Shown here: positions 1 to 8,581 of the stretch, one piece after another | Layout of the letters: each line of letters begins with the position of its first letter | Numbering within the stretch: the first letter of the stretch is position 1 | Source: JBNFVY01 sp049943335 | Lineage (GTDB): Bacteria > Pseudomonadota > Alphaproteobacteria > Rhodobacterales > Rhodobacteraceae | Length of the DNA: 64,000 bases | Assembly: GCF_049943335.1 (NCBI RefSeq) | Contig: NZ_JBNFVY010000002.1 | Coordinates: 124,001 to 188,000, forward strand | Direction of reading: 5' to 3' | Notes under the pieces: generated by a model | Database searches by the model: none | Seen by the model: the letters and a program-made list of their open reading frames with translations, nothing else | What the model was told of the DNA's origin: nothing | Made by a program: the position numbers and the translations under genes

Positions 1-849
1 CTTTTCCAACGGAATGTTGTATTTGGAAAATTCGCGGAAATCGCCGTTGGGAAAGAAGGTCTCGTAGCTCCAGGTGATCCGATCTGTGAGCCTTTGGGCC
101 ATTTCGTCTTCACCGGCGGTGATCAAATCGCGCAGTTTGGTGCAAGGCAGCATGCCGCAGCTTGCTGATCCGGCCCAGGCGGCCACGGATACATCGGCGT
201 CGACTTCCCGGGCTTTCAGCCAATCGCGTTCCAGCGGCAACAGCCGGATCCGGCCCTTCACGGCCTCTAGACTGCGCGCGTAGATGTCGTCGACACCGAT
301 CGTCTTGGCGGCCACGACCTGCGGGATCTCGGCAAGCTCGGCCCAGGTTTCGGGGGTAATCCGCCCCTTGAAGGCTTCGGGATTGTCGTAAATCACAATG
401 CCCAGTTCCGGCACTGCTGCAGACACGTCGCGATAATATTGCACGATCGCCTCGGGCGCCAATTGGCACCACATGGGGCGCCCCAGCATGGTTCCATGGG
501 CGCCAAGATCGCGCACGAACTTCATGCGTTCAATGGTTTCGCGTGTGCTCTGCATCGTTGTCCCGATACAGACAGGCACGCGTCCGGCCACCGCTTCGAC
601 CACCGTCGTGACGTACAATTTCCATTCTTCGGGGGTCAGCGTGGCTTCTTCACCGAAGGTGCCGTTGGTCAGGATGGCGTCGACGCCGTCTTCGATGATC
701 TGGTTGACGGCGCGGCGTGTCTCTTCGACATCGATGGCGACGCCTTCATACAGCGGGTCGGCCGCCTCAGGTGTGCTGCACGAGGGGATAATTCCCCAGA
801 TTCCTGTCACGTCTGCAACCGTAATTCGGCATCCGTTGGCGTTTGGCAT
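1..849 (-). CDS. DapA-family aldolase, trans-o-hydroxybenzylidenepyruvate hydratase-aldolase-like (3' truncated by window edge)
   Basis: The reading frame opens with ATG at 849 behind a GGGAGAG ribosome site and runs off the left edge after 283 codons, so the C-terminus is missing. It is a class I (Schiff-base) aldolase of the DHDPS/NAL barrel family. A GTFGEEATLTPEEW stretch lies at residues 63-76, YDNPEAFKG at 154-162, and the predicted Schiff-base lysine (VAAKT) is Lys182. The GTFGE..TLT.EEW and YDNPEAFKG motifs match the hydratase-aldolases of naphthalene and related aromatic catabolism better than DapA itself; this is known of the family. It is divergent from an AraC regulator 156 bp away, which suggests an inducible catabolic gene. 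Substrate is not determinable here; a general 2-keto-acid aldolase is the alternative. Confidence 0.7.
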   Translation of the reverse strand, partial: MPNANGCRITVADVTGIWGIIPSCSTPEAADPLYEGVAIDVEETRRAVNQIIEDGVDAILTNGTFGEEATLTPEEWKLYVTTVVEAVAGRVPVCIGTTMQSTRETIERMKFVRDLGAHGTMLGRPMWCQLAPEAIVQYYRDVSAAVPELGIVIYDNPEAFKGRITPETWAELAEIPQVVAAKTIGVDDIYARSLEAVKGRIRLLPLERDWLKAREVDADVSVAAWAGSASCGMLPCTKLRDLITAGEDEMAQRLTDRITWSYETFFPNGDFREFSKYNIPLEK

Positions 850-1005
850 TGCTTCTCTCCCAATAGTGCAAAAACACTGGCCGTCCGTGACTTCCTGCAT
901 TTGAGGCACGGCCATTCCATGGTCATAACTTAGGGACAGCGATGAAGATGGCGCTACCGGGTCTTTGGACATAGAATAACGCGATTCAGACAAAAGGCCG
1001 GCTTC

Positions 1006-1770
1006 ATGAAATACCTACCACCCAACAGCTACGACAAACCCGGATCGCTGATATCCTTCACCGTGCGCCAATGCGCGAACCTCACGGTGGTGCCGCGCCA
1101 TAGCCACGCGCACCCGCAACTTCTCTATACCACGACCGGATTTCTTCAGGTGCGCACCGACAGCGGCAAGTGGGTGGTACCAAACGGCCAGGCCTTCTGG
1201 CTACCGTCAGACGTGGCGCACGAGGTTACGTGCAACGGCAGCGTGACCATGCACAGCCTGTTTTTCAACACCTCTGGCGACGCCGAATTTCTGGACACCT
1301 GCAGCGTGGTCACAATTTCCCCTCTGCTGAAAGAGCTGATCCTGTACACCACCCGGACAGTCGACACGCTGGATTCGGCCGCCTCTGAGCGCCTGATCTC
1401 GGTCATTCTGGACCAGGTCAGCCACCTGCCCGCCGAGCCGCTGTTCCTGCCGGTCGCAAGTGATTCCCGCCTAAAACCCATTATCGACGGGCTTCTGGAC
1501 GATCCGTCCGATTCACAGTCGCTCGATGCATGGGCCAACGAAGTGGGCAGTTGCGCGCGCACCCTGTCGCGGCTGTTTATCACACAAACCGGCCTGACCT
1601 TTGGCAGGTGGCGCGAAAGGGCGCGGGTGATCGCGGCGTTGAAAGGGTTGTCGGAAGGTCGCAGCGTGACCGAAATGGCCTACGCGTTGGATTACCGCTC
1701 GCAAAGCGCCTTTATCAACATGTTCAAACGGACAACCGGACGCACACCTGGAAAGTTCTTTACGCACTGA
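1006..1770 (+). CDS. AraC-family transcriptional regulator with cupin sensor domain
   Basis: 254 residues. The N-terminal third (about residues 10-100) has the spacing of an AraC-type cupin arm, with several His residues (RHSHAHPQL) near residue 30. The C-terminal roughly 80 residues form a two-helix-turn-helix AraC domain: the first HTH is around LDAWANEVGSCARTLSR and the second ends in the hallmark YRSQSAFINMFKRTTGRTP. It is transcribed away from the aldolase gene, the usual arrangement for a local activator or repressor of that gene. The effector is unknown. The assignment to family is firm; the target is inferred from position only. Confidence 0.9.
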   Translation: MKYLPPNSYDKPGSLISFTVRQCANLTVVPRHSHAHPQLLYTTTGFLQVRTDSGKWVVPNGQAFWLPSDVAHEVTCNGSVTMHSLFFNTSGDAEFLDTCSVVTISPLLKELILYTTRTVDTLDSAASERLISVILDQVSHLPAEPLFLPVASDSRLKPIIDGLLDDPSDSQSLDAWANEVGSCARTLSRLFITQTGLTFGRWRERARVIAALKGLSEGRSVTEMAYALDYRSQSAFINMFKRTTGRTPGKFFTH

Positions 1771-1907
1771 CTGTCGTCATTTCGCACACGCGGACCGATG
1801 CGATCATCGGTTATGCGCGGTCGCGAGGTATTTACGCTGCACGCACTATTCGGCACAGTTCGGCCAAACACCTGATCCATAACCATGCACAGCGTGCGCC
1901 ACCCCGC

Positions 1908-1929
1908 ACGGGCCGGCGCAACGGCCCGT
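1908..1929. terminator. Convergent hairpin between araC-type gene and universal stress gene
   Basis: A 7-bp perfect inverted repeat (ACGGGCC / GGCCCGT) with an 8-nt loop lies between two converging genes, 10 bp from the stop of the universal stress gene. There is no T tract on either strand, so it may be a weak bidirectional terminator or a 3'-end stabiliser. Confidence 0.4.
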
Positions 1930-1938
1930 CTCTCGGTC

Positions 1939-2397
1939 CTATGTCTTCGGGAACAGTTCGGAATCCTCGACCACCTTTTGCGCAAGAAGCAGGCTGCATT
2001 TCAGACGGTCGCCAAGCTCGGCGGTGACCGATCTCCTCAACCAGTGCGACCAGAACCCATCGCGATGATGCCCCGCGATCACAAGATCCGCGCCCAACTC
2101 ATCCGCAATCCTTGTAATGGTTGCAACCGGGTCGCCGAACTCCATTCGCACCACCGGTTCCAGCCCCATCGCGGTGAGCCTGTGGCGCCCCTCTTCCAGT
2201 ACCGCTTCGAAATCAGCTTGCTGGCGGCGCAGCGCTTCGGCGTCCGCAGCCTGGGCCATTGCACTAACCGAGGACGTTTCAACAACCGCAAGCAGATGAA
2301 CCGCAGCGCCTGTGATCTGGGCCAGTTTCGCGCCTTCGCGAAGGGCCAGCCGCCCCTCACGGGATCCATCGTAACAGAGCAGTATGGTTGCGTACAT
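1939..2397 (-). CDS. Universal stress protein, UspA family
   Basis: 152 residues from ATG at 2397 (MYATILLCYDGS), the typical Usp first beta strand; the frame stays open about 12 codons upstream but that part lacks family character. A single Usp domain covers the protein: the Asp of CYDGS starts the fold, and ADLVIAGHHRDG near residue 115 occupies the place of the usual ATP-binding G-x2-G-x9-G-S loop, which here is diverged (W and R rich). ATP binding is therefore uncertain. It sits head to head with the marR gene, and its upstream region contains the MarR-type operator, so shared control is possible. Confidence 0.88.
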   Translation of the reverse strand: MYATILLCYDGSREGRLALREGAKLAQITGAAVHLLAVVETSSVSAMAQAADAEALRRQQADFEAVLEEGRHRLTAMGLEPVVRMEFGDPVATITRIADELGADLVIAGHHRDGFWSHWLRRSVTAELGDRLKCSLLLAQKVVEDSELFPKT

Positions 2398-2452
2398 CGA
2401 AGGGTCTCTTTGATTTGTTTCGCCACTTGCCAATTGGTTAGTTCGACACTAG

Positions 2453-2464
2453 TTAGGTGCCTAA
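2453..2464. promoter_or_regulatory. MarR-type operator (TTAGG-TG-CCTAA) between usp and marR
   Basis: Perfect 5-bp arms around a 2-bp centre, in an AT-rich patch extending to about 2471, 13 bp before the marR ATG. Related half sites (GGTTAG, CTAGTTAGG) precede it at about 2436-2457. Palindromes of this size and base composition are the usual targets of MarR-family dimers. Autoregulation of the marR-efflux operon is inferred. Confidence 0.6.
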
Positions 2465-2477
2465 TTAACTACAAGCG

Positions 2478-2948
2478 ATGTTTTCCCCGCCAATGCAAGA
2501 CGATCCTGATCTCATGGAAGCCTTCACGCGATCTCTGACGATGGTTGCACGTCAGTGGAAGCGTCGTATCGATTTGCAGTTTCGCGAACTGGGGCTGACA
2601 CAGGCGCGGTGGGGGGTTCTTTTGGAATTGTCCCGCTCCGAAGAGATAACGCAGACCGAACTGGCGCGCTCTTTGGGGATCGAGGGGGCGACGCTGGTCC
2701 GGTTGCTTGACGGGCTGGAAGGGGGCGGGCTGGTTGAACGCCGGCCGTGCGAAGAAGACAGGCGCGCCAAGAAACTGCGCCTTACCCCCAAGGCAAGCGC
2801 GCTTATCGGCGAAATGAAGAAAATAGCCACAGAGAACAGGCGGCTGCTTCTTGTGGATGTGTCCGAGCAGGATCTGCAGATGTCGACACGCGTCCTGAAC
2901 CAGATCCTCGCTCGCTTGGAGATAATGAATAGTGACAAGAATGGATGA
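2478..2948 (+). CDS. MarR-family transcriptional regulator of the efflux operon
   Basis: 156 residues (in-frame ATGs at 2493 and 2511 are alternatives; none has a strong ribosome site). Winged helix region around residues 45-105: TQARWGVLLELSRS, then the recognition helix QTELARSLGIEGATLVRLLDGLE, then the wing GLVERRPCEEDRRAKKLRLTPKG-like segment, a canonical MarR signature. Its stop codon overlaps the start of the membrane-fusion gene, so the three genes 2478-5638 form one operon. By analogy with EmrR/MprA, a small hydrophobic or phenolic ligand would relieve repression; the ligand is not visible from sequence. Confidence 0.9.
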   Translation: MFSPPMQDDPDLMEAFTRSLTMVARQWKRRIDLQFRELGLTQARWGVLLELSRSEEITQTELARSLGIEGATLVRLLDGLEGGGLVERRPCEEDRRAKKLRLTPKASALIGEMKKIATENRRLLLVDVSEQDLQMSTRVLNQILARLEIMNSDKNG

Positions 2949-4101
2949 GATGAAACCTGACCCAACGGCACCGGGTGAAGTGCGCCCGGATAACGCGAAG
3001 CCCGCGCGCGCACCCAAGCGGAACCGGACGCGGTGGGGGCGGATTGCGATCATTGCGGGCGGGATCGCCTTGGCGGTCTGGCTGGGTGTGCCTTGGGTGA
3101 TGGCACGGTTCACACAGATCCATGTCAACGATGCCCGGATTGCCGCCAGCGTCGTCACCGTTTCCAGCGAAGTTGCAGGGCGGGTGACGTCACTGCCGGT
3201 CGTGGTCGGGGATACCGTCGCCGCAGGTGACGTGATCGCCATGATCGACCGCACATCGTCCGAGCCGCAACTCGCCGCCGTGCTTTCCAGACTCACCGCC
3301 AGCGATGCCCAGGTGGCCGAGATCGAAACCCGCAAGAAGATGCTTGAGAAACAGCTGACCGCGCGGCGGGAAGCGGCCAACGCAGGTATCGCCGCCGCCG
3401 AGGCAAACCACGAAGCGGCCCTGGCGGCGCTGGCCAACGCGCGAAGCCGCTACGAAAGGGTCAACACGCTGGCCGAACAGAACATCGCGTCTCAGCAAAG
3501 CCTTGACGAAGCACGCGCGGCCTTTGACAGCGCAGCGCAACAGGAACGGGCCGCCTTCGCGGCGATCGGAAGCGCCACAGCCAATCTGGCGATCGTCGAT
3601 GCCGATGCCGCGCAGATGGATATGCTCGACAGCCAGATTGCGTCGGTACAGGCGGGTCGAAAAGGAACCGAGGCCGAACGGAGCCTGAAGGAAATCGACC
3701 TTGCCCATCGCACGCTCACGGCTGAATTCGACGGAATCGTCGATGCCACGTTCGCCGATGTCGGCGAATATGTAACGCCGGGCACGCGGCTTCTTATGTA
3801 TCACGCCCCTGACCGGACGTGGATCGACGCCAACGTCAAAGAGACCGAATTTGGCAAGATCCGGGTCGGTTCGAAGGCGCGCATCACGGTCGATGCTGTT
3901 CCCGGTCAGACGTTCGAGGGCGAAGTGATTGCCATGGGGGGGGCCGCCACCAGCCAGCTTGCGCTGCTGCCCAGCCCGAACCCGTCCGGCAACTTCACCA
4001 AGGTCACACAACGTCTGCCAATCCGGCTGTCGATCGACGCCGAGGGCGTTGAACTGAGGCCCGGCATGATGGTCGAGGTCTATATTGATGTCGCAGATTG
4101 A
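2932..4101 (+). CDS. HlyD/EmrA-type membrane fusion protein of a drug efflux pump
   Basis: 389 residues from GTG 2932 (ATG at 2941 is an equally possible start). A basic Pro/Lys-rich cytoplasmic N-tail is followed by one membrane span at about residues 37-58. Then come the lipoyl half-motif (VSSEVAGRVTSLPVVVGDTVAAGDVIAMID), a long alpha-helical hairpin rich in Ala/Glu (about 110-230), the second lipoyl half (LTAEFDGIVDATFADVGEYV) and a beta-barrel domain. It would bridge the inner-membrane transporter to an outer membrane channel, which is not encoded here. It overlaps both neighbours in a marR-emrA-emrB type operon. Confidence 0.92.
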   Translation: MTRMDEMKPDPTAPGEVRPDNAKPARAPKRNRTRWGRIAIIAGGIALAVWLGVPWVMARFTQIHVNDARIAASVVTVSSEVAGRVTSLPVVVGDTVAAGDVIAMIDRTSSEPQLAAVLSRLTASDAQVAEIETRKKMLEKQLTARREAANAGIAAAEANHEAALAALANARSRYERVNTLAEQNIASQQSLDEARAAFDSAAQQERAAFAAIGSATANLAIVDADAAQMDMLDSQIASVQAGRKGTEAERSLKEIDLAHRTLTAEFDGIVDATFADVGEYVTPGTRLLMYHAPDRTWIDANVKETEFGKIRVGSKARITVDAVPGQTFEGEVIAMGGAATSQLALLPSPNPSGNFTKVTQRLPIRLSIDAEGVELRPGMMVEVYIDVAD

Positions 4102-5638
4102 CCGTTATTTCGAACGGTATGGCCCGGCCTACAAGTGGTATGCGACTGGCGCGACGATGGTCGCGACCATTTCGGTGGTATTGTCCACAACCATCGTAAA
4201 CGTTGCGATCCCGGCGGTCATGGGAACCTTCGGGATCAGTGCGGTCCAGGCGCAATGGATATCGACAGGCTTTCTCGCGGCGATGACCGCGACGATGCTG
4301 CTGGCCGACTGGGCCGATCGTGCCTTTGGAATGCGCGCAACCATGAACGCTGCAATGGCGATCTTTCTGGTCGGGTCGGTCATCGGCGGCATTGCCCCGA
4401 ACGAATCTGTCCTGACATTCGCGCGTGTCGTGCAGGGGGCAGCGGCCGGTATCGTACAGCCCCTGGCCATGATCCTGCTGTTCAAGGTGTTCCCGCCCGA
4501 CAAGCGCGGTGCGGCCATGGGGATTTATGGTGTTGGGGTCGTGCTGGCGCCGGCGTTGGGCCCTTGGATCGGCGGGGTGCTGATGGATGCTTTTGACTGG
4601 CGGTCGGTCTTTTATCTGGGCCTTCCCTTTTCGGTGATTGCGATCGTTCTGTCCAATCTCTTCCTTCCCGGTCGTGAGGAAAGCGGCAAGCGCCCGGCGT
4701 TTGACTTCGTGGGCGTTGCGATCCTTTCGGTCTTTCTGTCGGTGCTGCTAAGCACGCTGTCCAATGCGCAGCGGCTGGGGTGGGATTCGAACACGATACT
4801 GCTGGGTTTTGCGGTCTCGGCCAGTGCGGCCGTGGCGTTCGTGATATGGGAACTGCACACGTCCAAACCGATGCTGGACATGCGGCTTTTCGCCAGCTTC
4901 GCCTTTTCATCAGCGTCCGTCGTGTCGTTCATCATGGGGGCGGGGCTTTTCGGATCGACCTATCTTTTGCCGGTTTTCGTGCAGCAAATTCAGGGCCTGA
5001 TGCCGACCCAGGCTGGACTGCTGCTGATGCCGTCGGGATTCGCGATGTTGCTGGTTTTTCCGATCGCCGGGCGATTGTCCGACAAGGTCACACCAGCCAT
5101 CATGATCGGCATCGGCATGGCGGTCTTTGCCGGGTCTTCGTGGCTGATGGCCGGAGCAAACGTTCACACGGCCTTCTGGACGCTGGCGTGGCTGACAGTC
5201 CTGTCACGTGTCGGGCTTGGGCTGGTCTTTCCCGCCATCACGTCAGGGTCGCTCAAGGTTCTGCCGCACCATCTTCTCGGTCAGGGATCGGGCGCGGTGA
5301 ACTTCATTCGTCAGCTTGGCGGCGCTTTCGGGGTGAACCTTTTGACGGTCTTCATCGAACGGCGCACAATCATGCACGCGGATGCCTTCGCGGCCACCCA
5401 GACCAGCGACAACGCAACAACCATGGAATTCCTGGGCAAGGTGGCCGGCCTGTTGCATGCGTCAGGTGTGCCAGACACCCAGCTTATGCCCGCGGCGGCC
5501 TCGTTTCTGGGTCAGACAGTCGTGATCCAAGCGTCAAATGCCGCGTTCCAGGACGGGTTCGTTATCATTTGCGGCGTCTTCATGGTCGCCTTGATCCCGA
5601 CCTGGCTCATGTGGCGCGCTGCCAAGAAAACTGCCTAG
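4088..5638 (+). CDS. EmrB-type MFS drug transporter (DHA2, 14 TM)
   Basis: 516 residues from ATG 4088; a TTG one codon earlier is also in frame. Hydrophobic segments throughout fit the 14-span DHA2 family. The first span contains the TTIVNVAIPAVMG motif typical of EmrB/QacA. The segment GIYGVGVVLAPALGPWIGG (residues about 140-158) is the antiporter motif C with its GPxxGG core. The coding start lies inside the membrane-fusion gene (14-bp overlap), so translation is coupled. Likely a proton-driven efflux pump for hydrophobic compounds; substrates unknown. Confidence 0.92.
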   Translation: MSQIDRYFERYGPAYKWYATGATMVATISVVLSTTIVNVAIPAVMGTFGISAVQAQWISTGFLAAMTATMLLADWADRAFGMRATMNAAMAIFLVGSVIGGIAPNESVLTFARVVQGAAAGIVQPLAMILLFKVFPPDKRGAAMGIYGVGVVLAPALGPWIGGVLMDAFDWRSVFYLGLPFSVIAIVLSNLFLPGREESGKRPAFDFVGVAILSVFLSVLLSTLSNAQRLGWDSNTILLGFAVSASAAVAFVIWELHTSKPMLDMRLFASFAFSSASVVSFIMGAGLFGSTYLLPVFVQQIQGLMPTQAGLLLMPSGFAMLLVFPIAGRLSDKVTPAIMIGIGMAVFAGSSWLMAGANVHTAFWTLAWLTVLSRVGLGLVFPAITSGSLKVLPHHLLGQGSGAVNFIRQLGGAFGVNLLTVFIERRTIMHADAFAATQTSDNATTMEFLGKVAGLLHASGVPDTQLMPAAASFLGQTVVIQASNAAFQDGFVIICGVFMVALIPTWLMWRAAKKTA

Positions 5639-5936
5639 CTGTCAAAGAAATGGCGGCCAACAGACGCCTTGGTGCCGGCCGTGCGTGGTCGCATCGCGCC
5701 GCAGAACTTCTCACAAAATGAGCCAGGTTGAAACGATGGTATCCCCGCGGCACATCTGAATTTTGGCATGCGCTTGGCGGTTGCTGCGGGACGCGTGCAC
5801 ACCCAAAATACGCCAATAATGCGCAAAGACGTGTTTCATTAAACATACCGCTATAAAAATCTCGAAACGCGGCGCGATGGGTTCTTTAGGCACAAGCCGT
5901 CCATCGCTATAGTGACGTCTAATCAGGTTATCAGGC
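5639..5936. other. Intergenic region between efflux operon and glycosyltransferase gene
   Basis: About 300 bp with no supportable gene on either strand. An AT-rich stretch around 5840-5865 (CATTAAAC, TATAAAAA) and a TATAGT near 5908 could be promoter parts for the downstream gene, but no convincing -35 partner was found. Confidence 0.4.
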
Positions 5937-6950
5937 ATGCCAAAAATGGCAAAACCGGCAGAAAAATCACGCGATTTCAATATCGTCGTTGTGGGTCAAG
6001 ATGGCCGGCTAATGTACGAGGCCGCCGTATTCGCCGCCACCCTTCGCGCATCTGACATCGAATTCTCCGGCAAGCTTTTCGTGGCCGAACCGCAACCCGG
6101 CCCCAAGTGGCCCCGGGACCCGCGGATCAAGGACAGCGCGGTGCGCGACCTGCTAGGCATGCTCGGCGCCCAGATCCTGCCGTTCGAAAACAAACATTTC
6201 GGTGCATCCTATCCAAACGGCAACAAGATCGAAGCACTCATGGCCCTGCCCAAAGGCGAGCCTTTCGTGTTCTTCGATAGTGATACGATCATCACCGGCC
6301 CCCTGTCCCGCGTTCCCTTCGACTTCGACCGGCCTTCGGCGTCCATGCGGCGCGAAAATACCTGGCCCAAGATCGAATTATATGGGCCGGGTTATGCGCA
6401 AATCTGGAAATCTCTGTATGACAAGTTCGGGCTGGATTTTGAAAGCTCGCTCGATCCCAGCCAGCCAGACGAATACTGGCAGCGGTATTTGTATTTCAAT
6501 GCGGGCTGGTTCTTTTACCGGTGCCCACACGAATTTGGCGCGCGATTTGCCGAATATGCCACCGCGATCCGGGATCACGCCCCCGATGAACTGGTGTGCC
6601 AGAGCCTTGACCCTTGGCTGGATCAAGCAGCATTGCCCTTGGTGATTCACAGCTTTGGCGGCGGGCGCCAGACAATTCCTGCCGGTTTGCTGGACGGCAA
6701 GACGTCGGTGCATTACCGGTATTTGCCATTGCTCTATGCGCGCGAAAGCGACCATGCAATCAAGGTTCTGGAAGACGCGATTGCCCCCAACAAGATCAAG
6801 AAAGTCCTCAAGGAATACGAACCGCTGAAAAAGCTGGTCTACCAAAAGAAGGGCCACAAAGTGCGCGCCATGTTCGATCAGAACGATTTGCCGCGTCGTG
6901 AACAGGCCATTCGCAACCCGATCAAACGGGCAGGTTGGTGGATGAGGTAA
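5937..6950 (+). CDS. Putative GT-A-like glycosyltransferase, conserved hypothetical
   Basis: 337 residues. An N-terminal Rossmann-like strand (FNIVVVGQDG) is followed by PFVFFDSDTIITG with Asp114-Ser-Asp116, a DxD-type motif expected of nucleotide-sugar-dependent transferases. YLYFNAGWFFYR in the middle resembles the acceptor-side region of GT8-like enzymes. No membrane segment is seen; the C-terminal 60 residues are Lys-rich. It is 3 bp upstream of a GT-C-type membrane glycosyltransferase, so the two probably act on the same envelope glycan. I cannot assign donor or acceptor; the glycosyltransferase call itself rests on the DSD motif and context. Confidence 0.55.
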   Translation: MPKMAKPAEKSRDFNIVVVGQDGRLMYEAAVFAATLRASDIEFSGKLFVAEPQPGPKWPRDPRIKDSAVRDLLGMLGAQILPFENKHFGASYPNGNKIEALMALPKGEPFVFFDSDTIITGPLSRVPFDFDRPSASMRRENTWPKIELYGPGYAQIWKSLYDKFGLDFESSLDPSQPDEYWQRYLYFNAGWFFYRCPHEFGARFAEYATAIRDHAPDELVCQSLDPWLDQAALPLVIHSFGGGRQTIPAGLLDGKTSVHYRYLPLLYARESDHAIKVLEDAIAPNKIKKVLKEYEPLKKLVYQKKGHKVRAMFDQNDLPRREQAIRNPIKRAGWWMR

Positions 6951-6953
6951 AAT

Positions 6954-8516
6954 ATGAGCAAGGCGATTTCTTCCCGCGACGCGGCGCAAGACTGGGTTCA
7001 GTGGGTCGTGGGCGCCTGCCTGATCCTAAGCGCAGCGCTGCTGCTGTGGAAGCTGCGGCAGTTCTTTCACGACGATGCGTTCATTTCGCTGCGCTATGCG
7101 CGGCATCTGGCGCTGGACGGGGAATTGGCATGGAACCTGGGCGAACGGGTCGAAGGCTATACCAACCTGCTGCATGTTTTGCTGTCGGCGCTGTTGATCC
7201 GCGCTGGTATGGGCGCGATGGACGCGGTGCACGCAATCAACTTTTGCGCCACGGCGCTGTTAGCGGTTGCCAGTTGGCGGCTGACGGGATTGTCCACACG
7301 GGACCTGACGCTGCGGATGGCTGCGATGTTGCCTGTCGTTTCGGCCCCGGTGATCGGTTGGGTTTATGGTGGGCTGGAAGCTGTCCTGGCCGCCGCCTTT
7401 ATTGCCTGCGCGCTGTTCTTTGCCATGCCTGCGGTCAAGGGCACCGACCGTCTGCCCCGCACGCTTCTGGCGTCGCTCTTCTTCGCGCTTGCCTATTTGA
7501 CACGCCCCGATGCACTCATCGCGAATTTCGCCACCGGGTTGGCCGTGCTGGCCTTGTCCCCCCTGTCCCTGCCCCGCAAGCTGGTGCATTTCGTGGGGGT
7601 TGGAACCGTGTCGGCACTGACGCTCATCGCGCATTTGCTGATCCGCAACGCGTATTACGGCGAATGGCTGCCCCTAACTTTCCACGCCAAGGTCGGGATC
7701 GCAACGCCGCAGCGTCTCGTGAACGGGCTGGAATATGCGGGCACTGCGCTCTGGGCCATTCCGGCGCTTCTGGCGCTGATCGTGCTGGCACTGGCGACGC
7801 GCAGCCAATCCAACGCACACGGCCCGGTGCGGCTGGCCCGAGCCGGCCTGATGATCGCGGCGCTTCAATCGGCCTACATAATCTGGTCGGGCGGCGACCA
7901 CATGTCTTTTGTGCGCATCTTCGTGCCGGTTATCCCGGCGGCGGTTCTGGGCGCCGCCGCCTTTATGGCCGCCGATCCGCGCGGGTTCGGGCGGGCTGCC
8001 GCATTGACGCTGGCGCTTCTGGCGCTGGCCCAAGCCGCCCTACGGCCTGCGCAACAGGCCGACCCAGCCGCCAGCTACGGGGCCTTCATGGGCCTGCGTA
8101 TCGCCGAACATTTTCCCGAGCCGCGCGTCGTGGCGCTGGCGACCGCTGGATCGACACCGTTTTTCGCCGACCACCATACCTATATCGACACGCTTGGCCT
8201 GAACGATCCGGTGATCGCCAAGCGCGATCCGGTTCCGATCCGCACCCCTATCCAATCCTACCCGGGCCACGGCAAGGGCGACGGTTCCTATGTGTTGTCG
8301 CGCAAGCCCGATGTGATCATTTTCGGCACGGCAGTCGGAAACCCGCCAGGCGAGCCTGTGTTCCTGACCGACTACGAATTGCTGGACGATCCCGATTTCC
8401 TGCGCTGCTATGACCTGCGCCGTTTTCCAGTCATCCTCTCTGATAATTTTCCACTGACTCCGCCGGATATGAGCGTCACCCCAGAGTATATGTATATGGA
8501 ACGTGTCTGTGACTGA
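6954..8516 (+). CDS. Polytopic GT-C glycosyltransferase-like membrane protein (AftB-like motif)
   Basis: 520 residues with about 10 hydrophobic segments, then a soluble C-terminal domain of about 140 residues. The first periplasmic loop reads HDDAFISLRYARHL then ELAWNLGERVEGYTN. The pattern DDA.ISxRYA...WN.GERVEGYTN is shared with polyprenyl-phosphate-sugar dependent GT-C transferases such as mycobacterial AftB, and the tandem Asp is the expected catalytic or metal-binding loop. It probably transfers a lipid-linked sugar on the periplasmic face. It is co-transcribed with the preceding GT-A-like gene (3-bp gap). Family is reasonable, substrate unknown. Confidence 0.65.
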   Translation: MSKAISSRDAAQDWVQWVVGACLILSAALLLWKLRQFFHDDAFISLRYARHLALDGELAWNLGERVEGYTNLLHVLLSALLIRAGMGAMDAVHAINFCATALLAVASWRLTGLSTRDLTLRMAAMLPVVSAPVIGWVYGGLEAVLAAAFIACALFFAMPAVKGTDRLPRTLLASLFFALAYLTRPDALIANFATGLAVLALSPLSLPRKLVHFVGVGTVSALTLIAHLLIRNAYYGEWLPLTFHAKVGIATPQRLVNGLEYAGTALWAIPALLALIVLALATRSQSNAHGPVRLARAGLMIAALQSAYIIWSGGDHMSFVRIFVPVIPAAVLGAAAFMAADPRGFGRAAALTLALLALAQAALRPAQQADPAASYGAFMGLRIAEHFPEPRVVALATAGSTPFFADHHTYIDTLGLNDPVIAKRDPVPIRTPIQSYPGHGKGDGSYVLSRKPDVIIFGTAVGNPPGEPVFLTDYELLDDPDFLRCYDLRRFPVILSDNFPLTPPDMSVTPEYMYMERVCD

Positions 8517-8581
8517 GCATTCGCGCTTGCACGCCAGCGCCCTTCCCATCTAGCCTGCACGCCAAACAGAGGGGGGATTCC

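Noticed and set aside
6935..8413. 492-codon overlapping plus-strand frame over the GT-C gene
   Set aside because: Different frame, Arg/Gly/Ala-rich, no membrane pattern; the 6954 frame has spans and conserved loops.
8517..8581. SAM riboswitch in the metY leader
   Set aside because: Only 65 bp and no SAM-II or SAH core sequence or pseudoknot pairing could be found.
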